Shown here: piece by piece, positions 33,729 through 42,631 of the stretch
How the letters are laid out: each line of letters begins with the position of its first letter
How positions within the stretch are numbered: position 1 is the first letter of the stretch
Assembly: GCF_024807945.1 (NCBI RefSeq)
Contig: NZ_JANUFD010000008.1
Coordinates: forward strand, 1 to 64,000
DNA: 64,000 nucleotides
From: Pseudomonas sp. JUb42
Lineage (GTDB): Bacteria; Pseudomonadota; Gammaproteobacteria; Pseudomonadales; Pseudomonadaceae
Reading direction: 5' to 3'
Notes under the pieces: generated by a model
What the model saw: the letters and a program-made list of their open reading frames with translations, nothing else
What the model was told of the DNA's origin: nothing
The model's database searches: none
Translations under genes and position numbers: made by a program

Positions 33729-35177
33729 ATGAGTCAGAACAAGATCCTCACCACCGCTGGAGGCGCCCCAGTCGCCGATAACCAGAACTCCCGCTCTGCC
33801 GGTCCTCGCGGCCCGTTGCTGCTTGAAGATTTCCACCTGATCGAGAAGCTGGCTCACTTCAACCGCGAAAACATCCCTGAACGCCGTGTGCACGCCAAGG
33901 GCTCGGGTGCCTACGGGACCTTCACTGTCAGCCGCGACATCAGCCAGTACTCCAGCGCCAAGCTGTTCGACACTATCGGCAAGCAAACGCCGATCTTCCT
34001 GCGCTTCTCCACTGTCGGTGGTGAGCGCGGTTCGGCTGATACCGAGCGCGATCCACGCGGCTTTGCCGTGAAGTTCTACACCGAAGAAGGCAACTGGGAC
34101 ATCGTCGGCAACAACACCCCGGTGTTCTTTATCCGCGATCCGCTGAAATTCCCTGACTTCATTCACACCCAGAAGCGTCAGCCGCAGACCAACCTGAAGA
34201 ACGCTCAGATGATGTGGGACTTCTGGTCGCATTCGCCTGAGGCACTGCACCAGGTCACCACGCTGTTCTCTGATCGTGGCATCCCTGACGGCTATCGCCA
34301 CATGCATGGCTTCGGCAGCCACACGTACAGCCTGATCAACGCGGCCGGTGAGCGCTTCTGGGTCAAATGGCACTACAAGACCCTGCAAGGCATCAAGAAC
34401 CTCAAACCCGCCGATGCCGCACGCATCGCCGGTACTGACCCGGATTACGCCCAGCGCGACCTGTTCGAGGCCATCGAGCGCGGTGACTTCCCGAAATGGC
34501 GCGTATGCATCCAGCTGATGACTGAAGCCCAGGCAGCAGCGCACCATGAGAACCCGTTCGACGTGACCAAAACCTGGTCGCAGAAGGAATACCCGCTGAT
34601 CGAAGTCGGCAAGTTGGAGCTCAACCGCAACCCGCTGAATTACTTCGCTGAAGTCGAGCAGGCGGCGTTTGGCCCGAGCAACATGGTGCCTGGTGTCGGC
34701 TTGTCGCCGGATCGCATGCTGCAAGGTCGTGTGTTTGCGTACGCCGATGCCCATCGCTATCGCATAGGCACCAACTACCAGCAACTGCCGGTCAACCTGC
34801 CACGTAGCCCGGTCCACAGCTACCAGCGTGACGGTGCCATGCGCTTTGGCGATAACGGCGGCGGCGCTCCAAACTACGAACCGAACAGCTACAGCGATGC
34901 GCCGAAACAGGCACCGCAGTACGCCGAGCCGGGCCTGGCCTTGAGTGGTCTGGCTGATCGTTACGATCATCGTGAAGACGGCGATTACTTCAGTCAGGCG
35001 GGCAAACTGTTCAACCTGATGAGCGCCGCGCAGAAGGCCGAACTGATCGGCAACATTGCCGGGACCATGGCCAGCGTATCCAGTGATGTGGTGCAGCGTC
35101 AGCTACAGTATTTCTTCAGGGCTGATCCTGCTTACGGTCAAGGCATTGCCGATGCTTTGGGTGTAAAACTCGCGTAA
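33729..35177 (+). CDS. katA: Catalase (monofunctional, heme)
   Basis: The enzyme splits hydrogen peroxide to water and oxygen. The 482 residues are typical of a small-subunit catalase. Visible motifs are the distal histidine in RVHAKGSGAYGTF, the distal asparagine region GNNTPVFFIRDP and the proximal tyrosine segment RVFAYADAHRYRIG. No signal peptide is seen, so it is cytosolic. The neighbour is a ferritin, as in P. aeruginosa (rplQ-katA-ftnA). Iron storage next to peroxide removal makes sense for limiting Fenton chemistry. A terminator follows. Confidence 0.95.
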   Translation: MSQNKILTTAGGAPVADNQNSRSAGPRGPLLLEDFHLIEKLAHFNRENIPERRVHAKGSGAYGTFTVSRDISQYSSAKLFDTIGKQTPIFLRFSTVGGERGSADTERDPRGFAVKFYTEEGNWDIVGNNTPVFFIRDPLKFPDFIHTQKRQPQTNLKNAQMMWDFWSHSPEALHQVTTLFSDRGIPDGYRHMHGFGSHTYSLINAAGERFWVKWHYKTLQGIKNLKPADAARIAGTDPDYAQRDLFEAIERGDFPKWRVCIQLMTEAQAAAHHENPFDVTKTWSQKEYPLIEVGKLELNRNPLNYFAEVEQAAFGPSNMVPGVGLSPDRMLQGRVFAYADAHRYRIGTNYQQLPVNLPRSPVHSYQRDGAMRFGDNGGGAPNYEPNSYSDAPKQAPQYAEPGLALSGLADRYDHREDGDYFSQAGKLFNLMSAAQKAELIGNIAGTMASVSSDVVQRQLQYFFRADPAYGQGIADALGVKLA

Positions 35178-35194
35178 CTGGAAGTGATAAACAG

Positions 35195-35219
35195 AACCGC
35201 CCTCATTTGGGCGGTTTTT
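35195..35219 (+). terminator. Terminator after katA
   Basis: AACCGCCC and GGGCGGTT flank TCATTT and are followed by TTT. It separates katA from ftnA. Confidence 0.85.
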
Positions 35220-35332
35220 CGCATCCAATGGTCGATTTTCGCCGCTTTTAATCAATATTTTGCCTTTTTTAGAGTGACCTCCAAGAGCGCTTGGTTCAAA
35301 CTGCAACCTTTCAAGCAGGGAGATGTAGGGCG

Positions 35333-35797
35333 ATGCAAGGTCACCCCGAAGTAATCGATTACCTCAACACGTTGCTGACGGGCGAACTGGCTGCTCGTGA
35401 CCAATATTTCGTTCACTCGCGCATGTACGAAGATTGGGGTTTCAGCAAGCTCTTCGAGCGCATCAACCACGAGATGGAAGAAGAGGCGCAGCACGCTGAC
35501 GCCCTGATGCGTCGCATCCTGATGCTCGAAGGTACGCCGCGCATGCGCCCGGACGACCTTGACGTCGGCACCACAGTGCCCGATATGTTCGCTGCCGACC
35601 TGCGTCTGGAATACAAGGTTCGTGCTGCGCTGTGTAAAGGCATCGCACTGTGTGAACTGCACAAGGATTACGTCAGCCGCGACATTTTGCGCGTGCAACT
35701 GGCCGACACCGAAGAAGATCACACCTACTGGCTGGAAAAGCAGCTGGGCCTGATCAAGTCCATCGGCCTCGAGAATTACCTGCAGTCGCAGTTCTGA
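35333..35797 (+). CDS. ftnA: Bacterial ferritin of the FtnA type (heme-free)
   Basis: A 24-mer iron-storage protein is predicted. It has 154 residues from MQGHPEVIDYLNTLL; an upstream start at 35291 is rejected because the Shine-Dalgarno and family length fit 35333. The ferroxidase ligands are visible: E18, E51 and H54, and the late HKDYVSRD/ADTEEDH segments. In heme-binding bacterioferritins residue 52 is the axial methionine; here it is alanine (EEAQHAD), so heme binding is unlikely. Sequence and position match P. aeruginosa PA4235, once called bfrA and now ftnA. That assignment is from memory of the family. Confidence 0.9.
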   Translation: MQGHPEVIDYLNTLLTGELAARDQYFVHSRMYEDWGFSKLFERINHEMEEEAQHADALMRRILMLEGTPRMRPDDLDVGTTVPDMFAADLRLEYKVRAALCKGIALCELHKDYVSRDILRVQLADTEEDHTYWLEKQLGLIKSIGLENYLQSQF

Positions 35798-35812
35798 TTC
35801 TTGCGGTTATAA

Positions 35813-35848
35813 AAAAACGGCGGTTATCGAGAGATAACCGCCGTTTTT
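35813..35848. terminator. Bidirectional-type terminator between ftnA and uvrA
   Basis: AAAAACGGCGGTTATC and GATAACCGCCGTTTTT flank GAGA: a perfect 16-bp stem with A/T tails on both sides. It can terminate ftnA from one side and uvrA from the other. Confidence 0.92.
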
Positions 35849-35871
35849 GTTTGCAGGGAGTTTCGACTTTT

Positions 35872-35964
35872 CCTGTGGGAGCGAGGCTTGTCCGCGAAGG
35901 CCACCACACGGTATGTCTGAGACACCGCGCCGTGTTTTTCGCGGGCAAGCCCGGCTCCCACAGG
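35872..35964. repeat. Inverted REP pair (GTGGGAGCGAGGCTTG type)
   Basis: CCTGTGGGAGCGAGGCTTGT..CCGCGAA and its complement face each other across about 45 bp. This is the common Pseudomonas REP sequence arranged as a REPIN, between convergent ftnA and uvrA. Confidence 0.85.
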
Positions 35965-35978
35965 GTTGGTCCTGTGAA

Positions 35979-38813
35979 CTACGCCCTGTCCCGTAGCAAC
36001 AACGGTTTCAGGTAATGACCGGTGTAGGACTGCTCCATCTCCGATACCTGCTCCGGCGTGCCCACCGCGATGATCTGCCCGCCCTTGGAGCCGCCTTCCG
36101 GCCCCAGGTCGACCAGCCAGTCCGCAGTCTTGATCACGTCCAGGTTGTGCTCGATCACTACTACTGTGTTGCCGTGGTCGCGCAGGCGATGGAGGACGTC
36201 CAGCAGTTGCTGGATATCCGCAAAGTGCAGGCCGGTAGTCGGCTCGTCGAGGATATACAGGGTCTTGCCGGTATCGCGCTTGGACAGCTCGCGGGACAGC
36301 TTGACGCGCTGCGCCTCGCCACCGGACAGAGTCGTCGCCGACTGCCCCAGCTTGATGTAGGACAGGCCCACATCCATCAGGGTTTGCAGCTTGCGCGCCA
36401 GGGCCGGGACGGCGTCGAAGAACACCCGCGCTTCTTCGATGGTCATTTCCAGCACTTCATGGATGCTCTTGCCCTTGTATTTGATCTCAAGGGTTTCGCG
36501 GTTGTAGCGCTTGCTCTTGCACACGTCGCACGGCACGTAGATATCCGGCAGGAAGTGCATCTCCACCTTGATCAGACCATCGCCCTGACAGGCCTCGCAG
36601 CGCCCACCCTTGACGTTGAAGGAGAAGCGCCCCGGCCCGTAGCCCCGTGAGCGGGACTCCGGCACGCCGGCGAACAGCTCGCGAATCGGTGTGAACAGCC
36701 CGGTGTAGGTCGCCGGGTTGGAGCGCGGCGTACGGCCGATCGGGCTCTGGTCGATATCGACAACCTTGTCCAGATGTTCCAGGCCCTTGATGCTGTCGTG
36801 GGTCGCCGCTTCCAGGGTCGTGGCGCCGTTCAGCGCGGTAGCACTGAGGGGGAACAGGGTGTTGTTGATCAGCGTCGACTTGCCCGAACCGGAAACCCCG
36901 GTCACGCAGGTCAGCAGGCCAATCGGAATTTCCAGGTCGACATTGCGCAGGTTGTTGCCGCGTGCCCCCTTGAGCGACAGCGACATCTTCTTATTGCGCG
37001 GCGTGCGCTTGGCCGGGACCTCGATCTTGACCCGCCCGGACAGGTACTTGCCGGTCAGGGAGTCAGGGTGAGCCATGACCTCGGCAGGTGTACCTTCAGC
37101 AACGATGGAGCCGCCGTGTACACCGGCCCCCGGGCCAATATCCACCACGTAGTCAGCCAGACGGATCGCATCCTCGTCGTGCTCCACCACAATCACCGTG
37201 TTGCCGATATCGCGCAGGTGTTTGAGGGTGCCGAGCAAGCGATCGTTATCGCGCTGGTGCAGGCCGATGGACGGTTCATCGAGGATATACATGACCCCCA
37301 CCAGACCCGCACCGATCTGGCTGGCCAGACGAATACGCTGGGCCTCACCGCCGGACAACGTGTCGGCGCTGCGGTCCAGGGTCAGGTAGTCGAGACCGAC
37401 GTTGACCAGGAACTGCAGACGCTCGCGGATTTCCTTGAGGATCTTGTCGGCGATTTCGCCACGACGGCCGGTCAGTTTCAGCACGCCGAAGTATTCGGTC
37501 GCATCGCCAATCGGCATATTGGTCACGGCGGGCAGGGTCTTTTCCCCGACCCAGACGTGCCGCGCCTCCCGACGCAGGCGGGTGCCACGGCAGTCCGGGC
37601 ACGGCTGGGTGCTGAGGAACTTGGCCAGCTCCTCGCGCACGGTGGCCGACTCGGTCTCCCGGTAGCGCCGCTCCAGATTCGGCACGATCCCTTCGAACGG
37701 GTGTGCACGCTTGACGATATCGCCGCGGTCGTTGAGGTAACGGAAATCGACGTTCTGCGTGCCGCTGCCATTGAGCAGGATCTTCTGCGTGTCGGCAGGC
37801 AGCTCCTTGAACGGCACTTCGAGGCTGAAATCATAATGCTTGGCCAGGGAGCCGAGCATCTGGAAGTAGTAGACGTTACGCCGGTCCCAGCCGCGAATCG
37901 CGCCCTCGGCCAGGGTCAGCTCGGCATTGACCAGACGCTTGATATCGAAGAACTGCTTCACGCCCAGGCCATCGCAGGTCGGGCAAGCGCCGGCCGGGTT
38001 GTTGAAGGAGAACAGCTTGGGTTCCAGCTCGCTGATGGCATGGCCGCAGATCGGGCAGGCGAAACGCGCAGAGAAGATGATCTCTTCGCCGGGTTCGTCG
38101 TCCATCGGCGCGACCAGGGCAATGCCGTCGGCGAGCTTCAGCGCGGTCTCGAAAGACTCGGCCAGACGCTGCTGCAAGTCATTACGCACCTTGAAGCGGT
38201 CCACCACCACATCGATGGAGTGCTTCTTCTGCTTGTCCAGCTTCGGCAGTTCGTCGAGCTCGCACAACCGGCCGTTGACTCGCGCACGCACGAAACCCTG
38301 AGCCCGCAGCTCTTCGAACACCGACAGATGCTCGCCCTTGCGCTCGCGGATCACCGGGGCCAGCAGCATCAGCTTGCTGCCCTCCGGCTGTGCCAGCACC
38401 AGGTCGACCATCTGACTGACAGTCTGGGCTTCCAGGGGGATGTCGTGATCCGGGCAGCGCGGCTGGCCGACGCGGGCATACAACAGGCGCAGGTAGTCGT
38501 AGATCTCGGTGATCGTACCGACAGTGGAACGCGGGTTGTGGGAAGTGGACTTTTGTTCGATGGAAATCGCCGGCGACAGGCCTTCGATGGTGTCGACGTC
38601 CGGCTTCTCCATCATCGACAGGAACTGGCGGGCGTAGGCGGAAAGCGACTCGACGTAACGCCGCTGACCTTCGGCATACAAGGTGTCAAAGGCCAGGGAA
38701 GACTTGCCGGAACCGGACAGGCCGGTGATCACGATCAGCTTGTCCCGTGGCAGGGTCAGGTCAATGTTCTTCAGGTTGTGGGTGCGGGCCCCACGAATCA
38801 GGATCTTGTCCAA
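35979..38813 (-). CDS. uvrA: Excinuclease ABC subunit A
   Basis: UvrA finds bulky DNA lesions and loads UvrB in nucleotide-excision repair. From a TTG at 38813 the protein is 944 residues, beginning MDKILIRGARTHNLKNIDL. A longer ATG start (38861) would add 16 residues absent from the family. Two ABC ATPase modules are seen (GLSGSGKSSLAFDT early, GVSGSGKSTLINNT later), each with an LSGGEAQR signature. Two zinc fingers are visible (CPICGHA..CPTCDG and CEACQGDG..CDVCKS). Confidence 0.95.
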   Translation of the reverse strand: MDKILIRGARTHNLKNIDLTLPRDKLIVITGLSGSGKSSLAFDTLYAEGQRRYVESLSAYARQFLSMMEKPDVDTIEGLSPAISIEQKSTSHNPRSTVGTITEIYDYLRLLYARVGQPRCPDHDIPLEAQTVSQMVDLVLAQPEGSKLMLLAPVIRERKGEHLSVFEELRAQGFVRARVNGRLCELDELPKLDKQKKHSIDVVVDRFKVRNDLQQRLAESFETALKLADGIALVAPMDDEPGEEIIFSARFACPICGHAISELEPKLFSFNNPAGACPTCDGLGVKQFFDIKRLVNAELTLAEGAIRGWDRRNVYYFQMLGSLAKHYDFSLEVPFKELPADTQKILLNGSGTQNVDFRYLNDRGDIVKRAHPFEGIVPNLERRYRETESATVREELAKFLSTQPCPDCRGTRLRREARHVWVGEKTLPAVTNMPIGDATEYFGVLKLTGRRGEIADKILKEIRERLQFLVNVGLDYLTLDRSADTLSGGEAQRIRLASQIGAGLVGVMYILDEPSIGLHQRDNDRLLGTLKHLRDIGNTVIVVEHDEDAIRLADYVVDIGPGAGVHGGSIVAEGTPAEVMAHPDSLTGKYLSGRVKIEVPAKRTPRNKKMSLSLKGARGNNLRNVDLEIPIGLLTCVTGVSGSGKSTLINNTLFPLSATALNGATTLEAATHDSIKGLEHLDKVVDIDQSPIGRTPRSNPATYTGLFTPIRELFAGVPESRSRGYGPGRFSFNVKGGRCEACQGDGLIKVEMHFLPDIYVPCDVCKSKRYNRETLEIKYKGKSIHEVLEMTIEEARVFFDAVPALARKLQTLMDVGLSYIKLGQSATTLSGGEAQRVKLSRELSKRDTGKTLYILDEPTTGLHFADIQQLLDVLHRLRDHGNTVVVIEHNLDVIKTADWLVDLGPEGGSKGGQIIAVGTPEQVSEMEQSYTGHYLKPLLLRDRA

Positions 38814-39002
38814 GGCTGGCCTCGCTCGGCGGGCGACGAAAACGTGGGAGTATACGGTCAAATACTGGATGGATGCACACTATTGCCACCCAAGATGAAA
38901 ACTGTGTCATAAACCGGACAATGGGACGCGGCAAAGCGTCGCGTATGTGCCGTGCAACGATGGGACTGGTAGAATCGCCGCCGGTTCACACGAGGTTTAT
39001 CC

Positions 39003-40397
39003 ATGCACGATCCCCACAGCGAACGCATGAGTGGTGGCGAGACCCGCGCAGCGGGCGGCCTGGCCCTGGTTTTCGCGTTCCGTATGCTCGGCATGTTCAT
39101 GGTGCTGCCAGTGTTGGCAACCTATGGCATGGATCTGGCGGGCGCGAGCCCCGCACTTATCGGCCTGGCCATTGGTGCCTACGGGCTGACCCAGGCGGTG
39201 CTGCAAATTCCATTCGGGATCATTTCCGATCGCATCGGCCGGCGTCCGGTAATTTACCTGGGGCTGATCGTCTTCGCCCTGGGCAGCTTGCTCGCCGCAC
39301 GTTCCGACAGCATCTGGGGTGTAATCGCCGGTCGCGTCCTGCAAGGCGCCGGTGCGATTTCCGCAGCCGTAATGGCATTGCTCTCCGACCTGACCCGGGA
39401 GCAGCACCGCACCAAGGCCATGGCCATGATCGGCATGACCATCGGCGTGTCGTTCGCCATCGCCATGGTGGTCGGCCCCCTGCTGACCCGTGCCTTTGGT
39501 CTCTCCGGCCTGTTTATGGCGACGGGCGGCATGGCTCTGTTCGGCATCCTTATCGTCGCCTTCGTCGTGCCCAAGGCCAACGGCCCGCTGCAACACCGCG
39601 AATCCGGCGTCGCCCGCCAGGCGCTGGGGCCGACCTTGCGCCATCCGGACCTGCTGCGGCTGGATTTGGGTATCTTCGTATTACACGCCATGCTCATGTC
39701 CAGCTTCGTCGCGCTGCCCCTGGCCCTGGTAGAAAAAGCCGGTCTGCCCAAGGAACAGCACTGGTGGGTGTACCTGACGGCGCTGCTGATTTCCTTCTTC
39801 GCCATGATCCCTTTCATCATTTATGGTGAGAAAAAGCGGCAGATGAAGCGCGTACTGCTCGGCGCGGTTGCGGTACTGATGCTCACCGAGCTGTATTTCT
39901 GGGCCTTTGGCGACAGCCTGCGGGCGTTGGTGATCGGTACGGTGGTGTTCTTCATCGCGTTCAACCTGCTTGAAGCCTCGCTGCCGTCACTCATCAGCAA
40001 AGTGTCACCGGCTGGCGGAAAAGGCACTGCCATGGGGGTTTACTCCACCAGCCAGTTCCTCGGCTCGGCGGCAGGCGGTATCCTCGGCGGCTGGCTTTTG
40101 CAGCATGGTGGTGTGGGTGTCGTGTTCCTCGGCGGCGCAGTGCTCAGCGCCATTTGGCTCGTTTTTGCTGTTACCATGCGCGAACCTCCGTACGTCACGA
40201 GCCTGCGCATGCCGTTGTCGCCCGAGGCGCAACGTGACGCAGGTCTCGTTGAGCGCCTGCTGGCAGTGGCAGGTGTGACAGATGCGGTAGTGGTGGCCGA
40301 GGAGGCCGCCATCTATATCAAATTGGACAAAGAACTATTGGATCGCCCGTCCCTCGAACGACTGATCAATCCGTCGTCGCAGACGTGCGAAGCCTAG
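39003..40397 (+). CDS. YajR-like MFS transporter with C-terminal soluble domain
   Basis: The 464-residue protein has twelve hydrophobic segments and the MFS loop DRIGRRPVIYLG between helices 2 and 3, giving a drug:H+ antiporter-type fold. Residues about 400-464 are soluble (RDAGLVERLLAVAGVTDAVV, then IYIKLDKELLDRPSLERLI) and look like the ferredoxin-like domain at the C-terminus of E. coli YajR. The substrate is unknown. It is divergent from uvrA and 9 bp upstream of ssb, a conserved Pseudomonas order. Confidence 0.85.
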   Translation: MHDPHSERMSGGETRAAGGLALVFAFRMLGMFMVLPVLATYGMDLAGASPALIGLAIGAYGLTQAVLQIPFGIISDRIGRRPVIYLGLIVFALGSLLAARSDSIWGVIAGRVLQGAGAISAAVMALLSDLTREQHRTKAMAMIGMTIGVSFAIAMVVGPLLTRAFGLSGLFMATGGMALFGILIVAFVVPKANGPLQHRESGVARQALGPTLRHPDLLRLDLGIFVLHAMLMSSFVALPLALVEKAGLPKEQHWWVYLTALLISFFAMIPFIIYGEKKRQMKRVLLGAVAVLMLTELYFWAFGDSLRALVIGTVVFFIAFNLLEASLPSLISKVSPAGGKGTAMGVYSTSQFLGSAAGGILGGWLLQHGGVGVVFLGGAVLSAIWLVFAVTMREPPYVTSLRMPLSPEAQRDAGLVERLLAVAGVTDAVVVAEEAAIYIKLDKELLDRPSLERLINPSSQTCEA

Positions 40398-40406
40398 GAG
40401 AACGTT

Positions 40407-40943
40407 ATGGCCCGTGGGGTTAACAAAGTCATATTGGTCGGCACATGCGGCCAGGATCCCGAAGTTCGCTACTTGCCTAACGGTAACGCCGTGACCAACC
40501 TGAGTCTGGCGACCAGCGAACAGTGGACTGACAAGCAAACCGGACAGAAGGTCGAGAAGACCGAATGGCACCGTGTCTCGATGTTCGGCAAGGTTGCCGA
40601 AATCGCTGGCGAATACCTGCGCAAGGGTTCCCAGGTCTACATCGAAGGCAAGCTGCAGACCCGTGAGTGGGAAAAAGACGGCATCAAGCGCTACACCACT
40701 GAAATCGTCGTCGACATGCAAGGCACCATGCAACTGCTGGGCGGCCGTCCACAGGGCGAAGGCGCTCCACAGGGCCAGGGCGGCGGCAACTACGGCAACT
40801 CCGCTCCGCGTCCACAGCAGCAGTCGCGCCCGCAACAGTCGGCGCCACAGCAGCAGCCACAGCGCGAATCGCGCCCGGCGCCGCAACAGGCTCCACAGCC
40901 TGCGCAGGATTTCGACAGCTTTGATGACGATATTCCGTTCTGA
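40407..40943 (+). CDS. ssb: Single-stranded DNA-binding protein
   Basis: SSB coats single-stranded DNA in replication and repair and recruits partner proteins. The 178 residues comprise an OB fold (1-110, beginning MARGVNKVILVGTCGQDPEVRY), a Gln/Pro-rich flexible linker and the acidic tip DDDIPF. It is next to uvrA and probably co-transcribed with the MFS gene. Confidence 0.96.
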   Translation: MARGVNKVILVGTCGQDPEVRYLPNGNAVTNLSLATSEQWTDKQTGQKVEKTEWHRVSMFGKVAEIAGEYLRKGSQVYIEGKLQTREWEKDGIKRYTTEIVVDMQGTMQLLGGRPQGEGAPQGQGGGNYGNSAPRPQQQSRPQQSAPQQQPQRESRPAPQQAPQPAQDFDSFDDDIPF

Positions 40944-40979
40944 TGACTGCCTGAGACTACTCAGCAGGATCCAGATCCG

Positions 40980-41004
40980 AGCCCCCGCAACGCGGGGGCT
41001 TTTT
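40980..41004 (+). terminator. Terminator after ssb
   Basis: AGCCCCCGC and GCGGGGGCT flank AAC, followed by TTTT. Confidence 0.92.
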
Positions 41005-41060
41005 CGTTTCAAATTCAGACAAATCATTCTCGCGACGATGTCCCTGGCACCGCGCTGCCC

Positions 41061-41132
41061 TGTAGGAGCTGCCGAAGGCTGCGAAGGGTTCTATCAGATA
41101 CACCGCTTTCACAGCCTTCGGCAGCTCCTACA
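41061..41132. repeat. Inverted REP pair (TGTAGGAGCTGCCGAAGGCTG type)
   Basis: Two perfect 21-bp arms (41061-41081 and 41112-41132) face each other across 30 bp. The family differs from the REP at 35872. It lies between ssb and the convergent fumarase gene. Confidence 0.88.
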
Positions 41133-41204
41133 AAATTGCATTTCAATTGCGGTGTTTACGTCGTGCTTGATTGATGCTGCCACCACACCGCGGCACCCTC
41201 GCAC

Positions 41205-42596
41205 TCACCCCGGTCGCACCATTATCCCCGGCCGTACCTGCTCGTCATACTCCTGCTCAGTAATCACCCCCAACGCCAGAGCCGCTGCCTTGGGCGATAC
41301 TCCCTCCGCTGCCGCCTTGCGCGTGATCTGTGCCACCACGTCGTAGCCCAGCAGCGGATTGAGGGCGGTGGCAATCAACAGCGAGTGATCGATGTTGCTC
41401 TGCAGCTTCTCGCGGTCGAGGTCGAGGTCCTTGAGCAGTTTTTCGGTAAAGATCGTCACGCTGTGGCTCAGCACGTCGATGGATTGCAGGAGATTGCTGA
41501 TCAGCACCGGTTTGGCCACGTTCAGTTCGAACAGGCTCGATGCCCCGGCCATGGTGATGGTGCTGTGATTGCCGATCACTTGCATGGCGGCCTGGGCCAG
41601 GACTTCGGCGATGGTGGGGTTGCGTTTGCCGGGCATGATCGATGACGTCAGGCCATCGTCCGGAATCAGCAGTTCGCCAAAGCCACAGCGTGGGCCGGAG
41701 CCGAGCAGGCGCACGTCGTTGGCCAGTTTGGTCAGGGACACGGCAATGACGTTGAGCACGCCGGACACCTCGACCAACGCATCATGAGTGCCCATGCCTT
41801 CGAACTTGCAGGGATTGGGCGCGAAGGGTTGGCCGGTGAGAACGCTGATGTGTTCGCAGAATTTACTGTCGAAGCCCACCGGCGTATTCAGCCCGGTGCC
41901 GACTGCCGTGCCGCCCTGGGGCAGTAACAGCAGGCGCGGCATACAGGCCTTGATCCGGTCGATGCCATGGGCGGCCTGATGGGCGAAGGCGCCGAAGGCC
42001 TGGCCCTGGGTCATGGGCACGGCGTCCATCAGATGGGTGCGGCCGATTTTCAGTACGTCGGCCCATTCGTCCGCCTTGTTTTGCAGCTCGTCGCGTAGTT
42101 GTTCCATGGCCGGCAACAGGCGGCCGGTCAGTTCGCCCACCGTCGTCAGGTGCATGATGGTGGGGAAGCTGTCGTTGGAGGACTGGGAGCGATTGACGTG
42201 ATCATTCGGATGCACGGGCGAACGAGTGCCGAGCTCGCATCCGAGGATCTGGTTGGCGCGGTTGGCGATGACTTCGTTGGCATTCATGTTGGTCTGGGTG
42301 CCGGAACCCGTCTGCCAGACCGACAGCGGAAAGTGCGCGTCAAAGCGCCCCTCGGCCAGCTCGGTGGCTGCCTGCACGATTGGCCCGAGCAACTGTTCGG
42401 GCAATACGCCCAACTGGAAGTTGGCCAGGGCGGCAGCGAGTTTGTGCTGGCCCCAGGCCCGGACCAGGCATTGTGGAAACATCTCGCGACCGGCACCGAA
42501 GACCGCCAGCGCCCGCTGGGTCTGTGCGCCCCAGTAGCGGTCGGCCGGGATGGCTACCGGCCCGAACGAATCCATCTCTATTCGATTATTCGACAT
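41205..42596 (-). CDS. Class II fumarase-like hydratase (divergent)
   Basis: Class II fumarases interconvert fumarate and malate. The 463-residue protein starts at the ATG at 42596 (Shine-Dalgarno AGAGG); a start at 42611 is less likely. Family motifs are QTGSGTQTNMNANEVIANRA, HPNDHVNRSQSSNDSFPT, GRTHLMDAVP and the signature TSSIMPGKRNP. Ordinary fumarases have KVNP in the last motif; KRNP is seen more in the PcaB/adenylosuccinate-lyase branch, so substrate or kinetics may differ. It is the last gene of a lyase-transporter-fumarase unit and is probably not the housekeeping enzyme. Confidence 0.8.
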   Translation of the reverse strand: MSNNRIEMDSFGPVAIPADRYWGAQTQRALAVFGAGREMFPQCLVRAWGQHKLAAALANFQLGVLPEQLLGPIVQAATELAEGRFDAHFPLSVWQTGSGTQTNMNANEVIANRANQILGCELGTRSPVHPNDHVNRSQSSNDSFPTIMHLTTVGELTGRLLPAMEQLRDELQNKADEWADVLKIGRTHLMDAVPMTQGQAFGAFAHQAAHGIDRIKACMPRLLLLPQGGTAVGTGLNTPVGFDSKFCEHISVLTGQPFAPNPCKFEGMGTHDALVEVSGVLNVIAVSLTKLANDVRLLGSGPRCGFGELLIPDDGLTSSIMPGKRNPTIAEVLAQAAMQVIGNHSTITMAGASSLFELNVAKPVLISNLLQSIDVLSHSVTIFTEKLLKDLDLDREKLQSNIDHSLLIATALNPLLGYDVVAQITRKAAAEGVSPKAAALALGVITEQEYDEQVRPGIMVRPG

Positions 42597-42631
42597 TGAA
42601 AACCTCTGCAATCAGATACCCACAGCTCAGC

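Noticed and set aside
36774..38912. 712-residue open frame antisense to uvrA
   Set aside because: It lies wholly opposite a certain uvrA gene; the sequence is low in recognisable motifs and rich in Gln/His/Arg, as expected for a shadow frame.
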